From positions 92,659,199-92,723,198 of the forward strand of contig CM035438.1 of the NCBI GenBank assembly GCA_020310875.1: a DNA stretch of 64,000 nt, given 5' to 3'. Position numbers and translations under genes: made by a program. The stretch comes from Ceratopteris richardii (taxonomy: Eukaryota; Streptophyta; Polypodiopsida; Polypodiales; Pteridaceae). Within the stretch, counting starts at the first letter, position 1, and the number at the start of each line of letters is the position of its first letter. Positions 34,070 through 44,607 of this stretch are shown here, piece after piece. The notes below the pieces were generated by a model. It did no database searches. It worked only from the letters and a program-made list of their open reading frames with translations, and had not been told where the DNA came from.

Positions 34070-34476
34070 TGTGTTCTCTGTTCATTGATGTGATCCAAAT
34101 GGTTTTTGCAAGGTGGTTTTCTCTTCTCGAGGAGGGAATATAGTCAACCCCATGTATTTTAATTGAAACCTCTCAACTTTTTCTATCGGCCAATATCTCC
34201 TTTGATTTTGGTCTAGGTAAGTAAATCTAGATGCATCCTTTGGATCATTCAGCTCATATATAGGTTTAACCCTTCTCCCTGTGTAGGTGAGTCGGTTTGT
34301 AAAAGTAGATCTGATCCATGAATCAAATACACATCCATCAAATAATCATCTTGAGGTATTAGGTCCCCTTTCAAGACTTGGGTCACTATGGAATTGCCCC
34401 TTGGGGTAGTCACGGTGTCTCCGTTGTTAGGTCTTCATGAAGTTCCTTGCCCTTCTAGTTCCCCTCTACCATTGAT

Positions 34477-34848
34477 CTAGTCTGGGTTTTTGGTCACTAC
34501 ATATATCTGGCCCAACTTATCCATATAAACTCCACCTTCATACTTGATAGCAGGTTTTGGAACTATTTCTAAATCAGTAGTGTTTACCATTTGTGCTACT
34601 AACCTATTTATCCCATCGAGGTAAATGGGTACTCCTTGTAGGTTGGTGGACATGTACTGTAGGGATGTCTGATATTCTCCCTCTGTGGTGGACATAAAGC
34701 CTTCCCTTGGGACAGAGCCATGCATGTCTTCCGAGGCCATTGGTATTTCCTCCTCTGAGTCACTAGATGTGTTAGAGTAGATAGAATGATGGCTCGATTG
34801 GGTAGCCCTTCCTGCAGACAAAATGACGCTTCTTCGACTACCTAACAC
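34477..34848 (-). pseudogene. Gypsy G gag N-terminal region
   Basis: A 123-codon block upstream of the gag core, beginning MLGSRRSVILSAGRATQ and rich in Ser, Glu and Asp (SNTSSDSEEEIPMASEDM). It probably belongs to the start of the G gag. About 400 bp with stops separate it from the core. No domain recognised. Confidence 0.5.
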
Positions 34849-34956
34849 TCTTCAGGATCTCAAGTTCATTCACCTCTTAAGTTCTATATCTTCTTTATTC
34901 TCTCCCCAATGTTTTAGTTTCTCTTACTTTTCACTTTCAAGGTGTTTGGGTTTGCC

Positions 34957-35545
34957 ATGATACACGATACTTCTTAGGTTGATACATTTTTAGGTGATAC
35001 ATGATAATGGTTTGGAGCGATACGATACCTCTGATCCACCTCGATACACGATACCTATATGGGGTGATACCATCTCAGAACGATACACCATACCACTTAG
35101 GGTGATACTTGATACCAGCTCCTAACGATATGATACCGCTCTAGACAATACGATACTCTCATGATACGATACCACTGGACTGACGATACACGATACTATT
35201 TTTGTGAAGATATGATACCTACCTATGGACAATACATGATACCATAGGACTAGCGATACACAATACCTACGGTGTGATATGATAACAAGTGCCTCATGAT
35301 ACACAATACCTCTAGGCCAACGATACACGATACCACTTGTTCTCCAGATACGATACCACTTGTGGCTCGCGATACGATACCACTCAAACCACGATTCGCA
35401 ATACGTCAACTTGGCAATACACAATACCTCAATGGTATCACAATACCTCAAAGAGGCACTCATGATACACGATATCTGGCGAGTATCGTGATACTAGGGA
35501 ATTTTTATATCACAATACCAAAACTCAACCGATCACGATACTACA
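34957..35545. repeat. GATAC-rich degenerate array in the gypsy G leader
   Basis: By my count about thirty exact GATAC words in about 590 bp, often paired as GATACGATACC or GATACACGATACC, separated by 10-40 bp of variable sequence. AATAC and GATAT variants fill gaps. It lies between the gag start and the primer-binding site, so it would sit in the untranslated leader of G's transcript (as GTATC on that strand). The open frame 35122-35463 is a by-product of the repeat. Confidence 0.8.
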
Positions 35546-36168
35546 GCCAAATTTGGTCTAGAATTTGAAAATTTTTGTGCAAATTGTCTCTCCCACATCA
35601 TCTTCTCTCTTAGCCCATGGTGGATGAAAAAATCTCACTCCAACCCCTCTGTTCTACCCCACGATACCGGTAATGTATTGTGTCACGTTTATGAGTGAGT
35701 GTTCTTTTGGTTTTCTAAGGTTATGAGAGCTAAAATCTCACCTTAAAGAGTATGTCCTCCCAGCCTTGTTATCAACACTTCATTATTCTGTAGGCTCTCC
35801 ACCATACTCCTTCTGCAACACTGATCGTTTTTCCCTCTGTGATACCAATGTTTGCAACAATGTATTTCTCACAACTCAAATTTGACTCTTGGGATGCCCT
35901 AAGTCTGAATTGAAAAGAACAATTTTTTTAGGTTTTTTTTGTGTAACTTACCTACCCTAATCCTAAGTTCCTCTCTCTCTTCCCTAAACCCTAACTCTTC
36001 TTCACTCCCTAACTCCTAACCCTATGAACTCATTACACACACTCCTAAAGTGTGAAGTAACAAGTGTTGAAGTATTTGGTGACCTGCCACTAACTCAAAC
36101 TACCTCTACACATACAATTCATTCACTCCATAGCTATAACCATCACGAAGGTACCTTGATTGGGCTAA

Positions 36169-36186
36169 TCCCCGACAACGGCACCA
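36169..36186 (-). other. tRNA-Asp-type primer-binding site of gypsy G
   Basis: The minus strand reads TGGTGCCGTTGTCGGGGA. This matches the complement of the plant tRNA-Asp 3' end (TGGCGCCGTTGCCGGGGA) except for two transitions. tRNA-Asp priming is typical of Athila/Tat-type gypsy elements. The LTR starts a few bases to the right. Confidence 0.8.
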
Positions 36187-36192
36187 AAAACG

Positions 36193-37051
36193 TGTGTACC
36201 TAAGTCGTAGAGCCTTAGCGAATTGTGTCAACTGAGACTATACCTCAATTGCTCCACAAGTGCACATAGTGGTGGATTAATACACGTTTAATTATCAATC
36301 CAAGAAATTAGATGTATCAAGTGTATGAAGACATGTGCACACATGATGGTAAGAAGTGCATATGCTACAAAGCATGTGACTTGTCTCAGCTACCTCTCCT
36401 ACTCACTAATCCTTTGAAAATGCACGTCCCAATACATGTCACAACGATAAGCACAAATTCAAACTTTTCTCTTAGCTCTAAACTCCAAATAGGGCCAACA
36501 GGGGGTTCTTTTCAAAAGTCTCAATGAAACGCATCTAATGATTGTAAGTTGAATCTGACAAACATGCTTCACGTTATGAACAAAATAGTGAATGGTGGGA
36601 AACACCAACACTCGCTCAACAACTCCTCAATCCTCACACATGCACTACAGTAGATTGGATACAATGGTGAGGGGTAAGAAAATAGTCCTACACACACATT
36701 TCAAGCATGAATCATACACACAAGCTCTTGGAGAAGAAGATAACCAGTTGGCCAGAGGCAAATTCAAAAATCAGCTTCAGTTCTTCCAATGGCAAAAAGT
36801 CCTTTACAAAGAGTCATCAAGTGACTTATATACATGTTCCCTACAAGAGACTGACACTTTTATTGAAAAACACTAAAGTTCTACTATGTTCAAGAAGTAT
36901 GTTATATTATTTGGTTTCATGCATCTAGAGGACTCCTCTAGTGCATTTACATGGCTTCATGAGGTGTTTCATGGAAACTTTGAAGAAGAAAATTTGTTTC
37001 CACAATTCGGAATTTTTTTGGGGTCCCTTTTCTGTGCTCCTTTTCTCTACA
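36193..37051 (-). repeat. Gypsy G 5' LTR (right copy)
   Basis: Starts TGTGTACCTAAG beside the primer-binding site and ends CTCTACA; 859 bp. Its last 236 bp match 18215-18468. The right boundary is set by the end of that homology and by copia gag sequence beginning at 37052. Confidence 0.75.
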
Positions 37052-37204
37052 AAAAGGTCCTCCTTTGGATCTTAGAGTAGGCATAGCTTCATCACATGCC
37101 ACAATCCCATATTCTACCTTGCAAATAAGCCTCCATTCCGATTGCCAAGAAGCATAGTTGTTTCTATCAAGCTTCTCAATCATTGAGGGAAATCCATCAC
37201 CCAT
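37052..37204 (-). pseudogene. Copia C-like gag N-terminal fragment
   Basis: From ATG at 37202-37204 the minus strand reads MGDGFPSMIEKLDRNNYASW, clearly related to the gag start of copia C. The match is lost at 37052, where the gypsy G LTR begins; the open frame runs on into the LTR to 36947 as a chimera. A primer-binding site lies 10 bases upstream (37214-37225). The rest of this element would lie beyond the other end of G. Confidence 0.82.
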
Positions 37205-37213
37205 CTTGATGTA

Positions 37214-37225
37214 GCTCTGATACCA
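37214..37225 (-). other. Primer-binding site of the minus-strand copia fragment
   Basis: The minus strand reads TGGTATCAGAGC, complementary to initiator tRNA-Met, just upstream of the gag ATG. Confidence 0.8.
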
Positions 37226-37226
37226 C

Positions 37227-37835
37227 TAAGTAGAACTTGGAGAAGCTTGAGGAAGGTAGAAAAGTGAGGTTCAAGTGATGTAAGATTGGTCCAACCAACC
37301 AGCACACGACCAACCTTTGCACCCTTGAAGTGTCAAATAGAACTTAAATTCTTGTGATTAGTGCAATAAAACCCATTATGTACTTTGGAACATCAATGAG
37401 AAGGAGTTGATACAAAATAGATAAGTTTGCACTTTGACTAGCTCAAAAAACTTGTTATTTTGAGATGGAACATTCAATGTCAAATGCTCAGAGCATCCAA
37501 TGTGATTACAGTTGGAAGAATGCCTTTTGGAGAAATGCTATAAACAGGGTTGAATGTCTAAAATGCATAATAGTAAAATTAATAAGCAAGGTATTCTCTA
37601 GAAATAAGCTTAGCATTGAACAATGGTATCCCCAATTTTTTAGGGTTGTGCAGAGATAGAGCTTGGGGCCTTAAAATGAATATTTCACACAACCCACTAA
37701 ACCAAATTAAAAAAAAAAACATAAATAGACATTATTACCTTTCCCATGAATGCTTACTCATCCAACTTGGAGCTCTATAGAGAGAGAGAGAGAAACAACC
37801 TCTACAAGATTATTAGAGTTGAACAAGATGATGTA
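37227..37835 (-). repeat. Probable LTR of the minus-strand copia fragment; no gene seen
   Basis: By position this should be the 5' LTR belonging to the primer-binding site at 37214-37225. It contains an A run near 37710, an AG-repeat near 37780 and no coding sequence. No second copy is in the window, so its ends are uncertain. The right limit is where copia D2 homology begins. Confidence 0.4.
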
Positions 37836-37836
37836 G

Positions 37837-40800
37837 AACATTGTACCAAGCTAGGAATGAGGCTTGTGTTGCTTACCTCCGAAAACAGTTGGAGAGTGAG
37901 CACATGAATGAAAGTGATTCCATGGACAGTTTTTTTACAAAGATCAAAGACTTGAAGGAACAGTTGATTTCTGATGATGAGGTTATACCAGATAGCTCAC
38001 TTGTGCAGACCGTTCTGAATGGTCTTCCTGATTCATATCAGAGTTTTGCTTCCACTCTTCGATTGATGATGAAGGGCAATCCAAATGCCTTGTCATTTGA
38101 GGAGTTTGTCTCTGTTCTGTTGTAGGAGGATCAGTCCAAGCAGAATAGGTCCATTATGTGTGTTGCAGATTAAGCTTTCCTAGCTAGTCAGAAGGGCAAA
38201 GGAAAATGGAGCTCTTAAACTAGTAAGCATAAATCTGCTAATTCTACACAATCAAGGAGGGAAGACAAAGATGAAAAGAAATCCGAAAAGCAGAAATTGT
38301 TTTGCAAGTACTACAAAGGAAATGATCATATCATAAAGAACTATCCAAAACTGGCTGCTAAAGAGGCAAAGAAGAAAGAGGCTGGAATGGTTGTTGCAGA
38401 GGCCTCTACACCAAAAACAGAGTCTCCTAATCTTGTGTAGGAAGAAGAATGGATGTTTACTAGTGTTTGCAGTTTTGACCCATCTTCTCATGAGCAGTGC
38501 ATGTCTGCAATAGACTCAGATGTTTGGTACTTTGACAATGGGGCAACCAAACATATTACCTCGCAGCACAGTTTCTTCTCTTCACTCGAGCCTGCTCCTA
38601 CAGGGAATACTGTTAGATACACCAACAACTCCTCTTATCCTGTTATGGGATTTGGTAAGATCATTTTGAATACTACTCATGGTAGTTCTTTCACTTTGTC
38701 AAATGCTTTATTTGTGCCAGGGATCAAGAAGAACTTGTTATTAATTTTTGCATTAGCCAAGATTGGCTTGGTTGTGAAATTTATTGATGACAAGTGTACA
38801 GTTCATGATCTGTCAAATGACGATGTGATTATTTATTCTAGCACTTTATGTCGTGGGTTGTATAAGCTCATAGACTATGAAAGATCTGTGAATGATTCGG
38901 CATGTGCAATACATGATTCTCGGGCTATGTCAAATGCAAAGCTTTGATCATCTGAATTTTGTTAGTTTGCTACACCTACAGAAATATGAAATGGTGTCCT
39001 CTTTGCCCAAACTTGAGGCACCTGGAAAACATCTTTGTGAAGGTTGTATTTTGGGCAAAATGCAGCGTTCCTCATTTCCAAAAGATGGTTCAGTTCGGGC
39101 TACTCAGAAATTGCAGCTTGTACATAGTGATGTTTGTGATCCTATGGAGACACCTTCTTTTGGAAATTATCTTTACTTCATGACTTTCATTGATGATTTT
39201 TTTAGGCATGAATGGGTATATCCATTGAAGGCAAAGTCCGAAGTGTTCATGTGCTTCAAACAGTTTTTGGTTTTGGCTAAAAATCTGTCAGCATGTAAAA
39301 TGGGCACCCTCCATTCTGATCGGGGGGGGGGGGGGTATATGTCTTCTGATTTTAATGCATTTCTGGTTGAACGTGGGATAAAACACCATTGTATAGTGTC
39401 GTATACACCTCAACGGAATGGAGTTGCTGAACGAAAGAACAGGTCACTCATGGAGATGGCGAGGTGTATGATCAAGAGTCAGGCTTTACCACATAGTTTC
39501 TGGCTTGAGGCTGTCATGTGTGCAGCATATGTACTTAACAGGTGTCCCACTAAAGCACTGTAGTCTATCACTCCATATGAGGCTTGGCATGATTGCAAGC
39601 CATATGTTGCTCATTTGCATGTTTTTGGTTGTCTGGCGTATGCATTATTGCCTGAACAACATCACAGAAAATTGGATGATAAAGAAATAAAATGTATTTT
39701 TGTTGGGTACAGTTCTAAAAGTAAAGGCTATCGTTTGTATCATCCACAGACTAAACGCATTCTGGTTAGCCGTGATGTTGTTTTTGTGGAAGATGCTATT
39801 CATCCATTGCTTTCATGTACTAAGGAGACATTTGTTAGCTCCAAAGACATGTATGATACTTTGCTTCCTCTTTTTACAGGTGGACAGTCTAGTGTTGGAC
39901 CTAATGAGGCAACTTCTCAGCCTTTGCAGGTTTCATGTGATGATGCAGATCATTCCATTTTTTATGCAGATTTACATGATGCACTTGTTGATGAGAGAGT
40001 TGATATTGAGCAGGCAAATACTATGCAAAAATGGTTGGTGCAGACTTTGCATGATAGCAAATTAGATGCACCTTTGTCATATCGTACTCATTCAGGCTCT
40101 TATAGTGCCTCTTTTGCATCAGATTGCTATGCTATGGTTGCATCTAGTCTCTATGATGAGAATGAGCATGTTTTGTTTGATGAAGCACAAAATTCAGAAA
40201 ATTGGATGGCTGCTATGCAATCTGAATATGATGCTATAATGAAGAATGGTACTTGGTCTTTATGTGACTTGCCTCCTGGCAAGAAGGCCATTGGGACTAA
40301 GTGGGTATACAAGGTGAAGCGTAAGCCTGATGGTATAGTTGACAGGTATAAGGATAGGCTTGTTGCAAAGGGTTATGTGCAGGAAAGAGGCATTGATTTT
40401 GATGAGACCTTTGCACCTACTTGCCGAATGACTATTGTTCATAGCATCTGTGCACTTGCAGCTCATCATGGTTGGAATGTACATTAGTTGGATATCAAAA
40501 CAACATTTCTGCATGGCAACTTGCATGAAGAAGTGTATGTTTTTCAGCCCCGTGGCTTTGTGCAAAAAGGGCATGAAAACCAGGTGTGCAGGTTAAAGAA
40601 GGCATTATATGGTTTAAAGCAAGCACCACGTGCTTGGTATGAAAAAATACATGCCTATCTGATTGCACATGGTTTAGACCAGTCCAACTGAAAGCACCTT
40701 ATATGTTAAGCGTGCTAATGATGCACTTCTGATCATTGTGGTTTATGTTGATGATATGCTGCTCATTGGTCCTCATGAGAGGCATATTGTTGATTTTAAG

Positions 40801-41676
40801 GCTGATTTACATGCCTCATTTGAGATGTCTGATTTGGGGCATTTGCATCACTATTTGGGCATTCAGTTTATGCATGTTGATGGTGGAATGGCTTTATGTC
40901 AAACGAAATATATTGACACATTATTGCAGTGTTTTGACTTGAAGACTGTAAGCCTATTGCCACTCCTATGGAGACAGGTTTATGATTGAGTCTTCAGGAT
41001 GTTGGAGATGCATGATGTTGTTCTCTATCAGCAGGCTATTGGATGCTTGATTTACATATGCATTACTCAACCAGATATTCAGTTTGTTGTCTCATAGATG
41101 AGCAGGTTTATGCATTGCCCAGGTGTCAAGCATTGGCAGGCGGTTAAGCGCATCTTTGGCTACTTGAGTGGTACTCGGCTACTTGGGTTGTTTTATCCCA
41201 AGGGGGGATCACTACCGCCATATTTGCATGCTTTTTCTAAATGAGACTGGGCTGGTTGCTATGGCACTCATGTGTCCACTAGCGGCTTTTCATGTATATC
41301 TTGGTTGAGCAAGAAGCAGCCTACTGTTGCCACTTCTAGTTATGAGACTTAGTATAGGGCAGCTTTCACAGCTACTATTGAGTGTGTGCGGCTCACATGC
41401 CTTATGGTTGATCTGGGTGTTGGTCAGTCTTCTGCCACCACCATCTTCACTAACAGTTAGAGTGCATTGGCACTTGCGAGAAACATTGTGTTCCATGCTC
41501 ACACTAAGCACATTGAGGTGCATTATCATTATGTCAGGGAGAGGTTCTTTGCTGGGGGGATCAACTTGAAATATGTGCCCACGCAGGAGAACATTGTAGC
41601 CCTTTTCACGAAGGCTCTGCCTAGGGAGAAGTTTGAAGCTTTCCGAGCTTTGGGCTTACTTCCTTTTGTGGATTGA
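37837..41676 (+). pseudogene. Copia D2 gag-pol
   Basis: Gag (SMDSFFTKIKDLKEQL) to a TAG near 38126; a knuckle relic (FCKYYKGNDHIIKNYPK, with Cys positions lost); and protease WYFDNGATKHIT (about 38525-38560; Asn replaces the usual Ser). Then come the integrase zinc region (CEGCILGK), integrase core (VHSDVCDPMETP, NGVAERKNR), RT (VVYVDDMLLIG) and RNase H pieces. A run of 14 Gs (39322-39335) has altered the HSDRGGEY motif to HSDRGGGGY. In-frame stops occur near 39564 (TAG), 40485 (TAG) and several later points, and RNase H has small deletions, including the first catalytic block. Confidence 0.88.
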
Positions 41677-41749
41677 TTCCACATAACTTGGCACTTCCTT
41701 ATACATGAGTGCCAGCTCCTTGTTCACCGCATCACTCCCAAGGGGGATT

Positions 41750-41979
41750 TGTTGATATATTTAGGTAGTGATGTGTGTGAACACACTAGGACCACCGGGG
41801 CACTTTTTTCCCTCTTTAGGAGGCTTTTTTCCCCCGGCTTGTATATACATCTATTGCCCTACTGGGCTACTGATCTTTATACATTCTCTAGTAATACATT
41901 CAGTATTGTGTGTTGTGCTCCAAGCTTCTTCTTCTTCCTTGTGTTGTTCGCATGCTTTCGCATACGTCTAACTCCAACA
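41750..41979 (+). repeat. Copia D2 3' LTR (230 bp)
   Basis: Begins TGTTGATATATTTAGG after AAGGGGGATT and ends CTCCAACA. Closely similar to the D1 and D3 LTRs. Confidence 0.88.
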
Positions 41980-42089
41980 GTTGCTACTCCTCCATGAGAT
42001 GCTTCTAGAATAGGTAACTATTCTAACTCTATTCATAATATTAAGAATTTATCCTTAGCTATCATTTACAGTTAACCCCCTTTTAATTT

Positions 42090-43480
42090 ATTATCCTTGC
42101 CTCTCGTGCTTTAGGGTTTTCTTTCTCACACGTGTGATCCCTTCAAGGTACTTTCTATGTTGTGAATATTCAACAATTGGAATAATCCAATCAAGTGCCA
42201 TAATGTGAAATAATGTAGCATGTTCTATGGGCTTGATCAAGTCACATCTTCCACAATTCTCAATGCATTCGTGAACATATTTATCCATCGTAAGCCAATA
42301 TACTCCCTCTCTCTTGATATTTTATAGCATGCATATTCTTGACTTATGATATCCTAAAAAACTTACATTGGGTTTTCTAATCAACTTAGGCTTTTCTTTG
42401 TCATCCACATAATAGTTAGAAATCCTTGATTGTCTTGGTAGTAGAGCCTAACCACAATTATATAAAAACTTGTAGTCTTATAGAACAATTTTGTAGTTTT
42501 AGGAATGACTTCGTGGTGTGGTTCAAATATGAGAATCGATACTATCATTTTTTACTACTTAGGTAATACCTCCAAATTAAATAGGTAAGCATCTTGTAGA
42601 TCATATAATACTTGCATTGGTGGCTCATCATTGGTTAATCAAGATAATGATGGGCACAAAAATGTATGTTTCCTTTCTTCCCTTCTACTTTGCATAAAAA
42701 ATCCATAAGTAGTAGGAACCAACATACTAGACTTCATGTAGCACATGGTTTGTTGGTTGAGTATAGTAGAGCTTGATGATCTATGATGAACTTAAACTTG
42801 TTGTCCAAAAGATAACTCCAAAAATTCTTATGACGCAGATCATTTCTAAATCTTCATGTTTTGTGGTGATAGAGTTTTGTTCTACTACATTCAAATGTCT
42901 ACTATCATAGGACATTAGAAAATCCATATTACCCTTAGGTGAAGGTTGTGTAAGAAAATGCATCATATGGCATAACTTGATACATCCATGTGAACATGGA
43001 AACAATCAGTTTCAATATGGTGCCTTCAAGGTGGGAGTTGTGCTCAATCTTTTCCTGAGTTGTAGGAATGCTTTCTCAAATTCTTCATTCCATTCGAAGT
43101 GTGCATGTAGTCCATAAAGTGGTATTGCAAACATTGTGTACATGTGGATGAAACATCTATAATATGTGCAATGTCCCATGAAGAATTGAACCTGGCATTC
43201 TTAGGTAATTATGAATCAATAATAACCTTGAATTCCCCTTCCTTAGATTGTGTTCTTTGATATAACATGGCCAAGGATCTTACCTTGCATTACCATAAAA
43301 ACACACTTTTCAAGATTTAAACACATTCTAACGTTCTTCACTAACTTTTAGATATTTTTTGTAAAGTAGTTATGTGATGGGTATTCTACTCAAAATAGAA
43401 GCATAAATCATCAAAATAAATTTTCATGCTCTTCTTAAAGAACTCCTTGAATATGTGGCATATCAATATATGGAAGATGG
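42090..43480 (-). pseudogene. Gypsy reverse transcriptase to RNase H and integrase zinc-finger relic
   Basis: Broken minus-strand frames with recognisable order. A YFDD-type RT box (MKIYFDDLCFYFE, about 43395-43440) comes first. Next are GHCTYYRCFIHMYT and FEWNEEFEKAFLQLRKRL (about 43060-43120), which join RT to RNase H; YDSRHLNVVEQNSITTKHED (RNase H, near 42880) follows. Last is a half H2C2 finger MDKYVHECIENCGRCDL (42288-42235). All frames are interrupted. No LTR or primer-binding site is visible, so family and boundaries are unclear. It does not look like the missing RT of gypsy G, because the two lie on either side of copia D2. Confidence 0.7.
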
Positions 43481-43483
43481 TGG

Positions 43484-43862
43484 GCGCGAAGTACCTACAT
43501 ACCAAATTTTGTTTTTTTTTAGCTTGTTTGAGCCTCCAAATAGGCATAGGAGCCTATTTTTTAACTAAGCAAGACACTAGGTATGGACAAGGCCAAAGCT
43601 AGTGAAAAACTATAAAAAGACCTAGAGAGCTCATTTTTGGGGGGAGGACATTTTTGGAATTAAATTGAACAAAAGACATTATAATCATATTCTTGGCTAA
43701 TGAAACATTCAATTGCTCGATCTCTTTGTCTTGCTATGTGTATGTGTGTGCATGTTGGTGTGCTTCTCAATCACACACTTGTACTCTCACTTGCTCATGG
43801 TCATCATACCACTCTCATGTCTTCCCAGATTAACAAGTATGAGGTGGATCTCCTCACATAGA
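43484..43862 (+). repeat. Fragment related to element X LTR
   Basis: Diverged copy of about 530-919, sharing CTAGAGAGCTCATTTTTG, the GTGTGCATGTT(A/G)GTGTGCTTCTCA region and the GGTCATCATACCA end, with a TATA-like CTATAAAAAG near 43610. It has no flanking internal sequence and abuts a LINE fragment. Confidence 0.7.
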
Positions 43863-43863
43863 T

Positions 43864-44604
43864 GCTTTTCATTGTGCTAGAGTGAGAGGGGGCTACCAAA
43901 GTTGGTTGCACACCTCTCTTTCCCGATCTTCCAAAGGGTCTCTCCTCTTATAGCATTCCACAATTCTGAGGAACAATCGATCGCTTAGCCCAATAGCACT
44001 TACTTCTAGTTGATGTGTTCGTGTAGCAACATGATTTTCTTGAGGGCGTGCTAGACCGACATTGACTTGAGGCATGAAAAGAAGAGGTGTCACAAGTTCT
44101 CATTGCCATGAAGGCGTTGTTTACACCATGGAGGGGCTCCACAAATTTTGTTAGCTTTTACATTGGTCTAAATTCCTTGGTGGTAGATTTTCCACATAAG
44201 AATTGATCTTTTAAGCTCGATGAGGGGATGCCAAAGGGATTGGAACTTAAGATCTCATCTAAAACTAGACTAATCTAGATGCCATCTCCTATTTAGCATG
44301 GCATGAAGGTCCACGTTCTTCTTAAATCTCAAAATTTTATCAAGGTCCTTGCCTTTGTTCCATCTAAGACCCACAAGGTGAGGGGAGTCATTCCCAATAA
44401 GGAGGTGAGTCCTTGAGCACTCCGAGCATTGATTTGCTCCACAATAGTTACCATTATTCATAGTCCACTCTCCTAGCCGAGTCAATGTCCTCAAATCTAA
44501 TCCATTGGCATGTTTCTTGATTCCATAGGTGTTTCCACAAGCAAAAACATTTTTTCCAAAGCTTCCTAGCGTTTTGGATGTTACAAGGGTCAACACCTCT
44601 GATT
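43864..44604 (-). pseudogene. LINE 3'-region fragment (zinc-binding RT-associated domain)
   Basis: Minus-strand blocks (44669-44270 and 44142-43893) match the C-terminal part of the LINE at 52979-53680: SPHLVGLRWNKGKDLDKI parallels LPCLEGLKWSNGKKLARI. The domain is the zf-RVT-like region that follows RT in plant L1 elements. Frames are broken. The match stops at 44604, where copia D3 begins. Confidence 0.72.
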
Positions 44605-44607
44605 CGC

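Larger units (their letters stand above)
18215..37051 (-). mobile_element. Ty3/gypsy element G, minus strand, interrupted by the copia C tandem
   Basis: Partial direct repeats 18215-18468 and 36816-37051 are the LTRs; the right LTR runs 36193-37051, and the left is cut by D1. The primer-binding site at 36169-36186 matches tRNA-Asp, typical of the Athila/Tat group. Order on the minus strand: leader with a GATAC array, gag, zinc knuckle, a retropepsin-like domain, integrase, a second retropepsin-like domain, then a coiled-coil region. No reverse transcriptase or RNase H is seen. The copia C tandem occupies 21241-28723. Many stops and frameshifts show it is dead. Confidence 0.75.
37836..41979 (+). 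mobile_element. Decayed, 5'-truncated Ty1/copia element D2
   Basis: Homology with D1 gag begins abruptly at about 37836 (ACATTGTACCAAGCTAGG). It continues through gag, protease, integrase, RT and RNase H to a 3' LTR at 41750-41979. No 5' LTR, primer-binding site or gag start remains. It retains the gag-to-integrase region deleted in D1. Confidence 0.85.

Noticed and set aside
35839-35853. TGATACCA on the plus strand, resembling an initiator-Met primer-binding site for gypsy G
   Set aside because: The tRNA-Asp-type site at 36169-36186 matches over 16 of 18 bases and sits beside the LTR start; this one matches poorly (TGGTATCACAG) and has no LTR boundary.
35978-36025. Telomere-like CCCTAAACCCTAAC
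   Set aside because: Only about two units of the plant telomere repeat, with no continuation; too short for an interstitial telomere.
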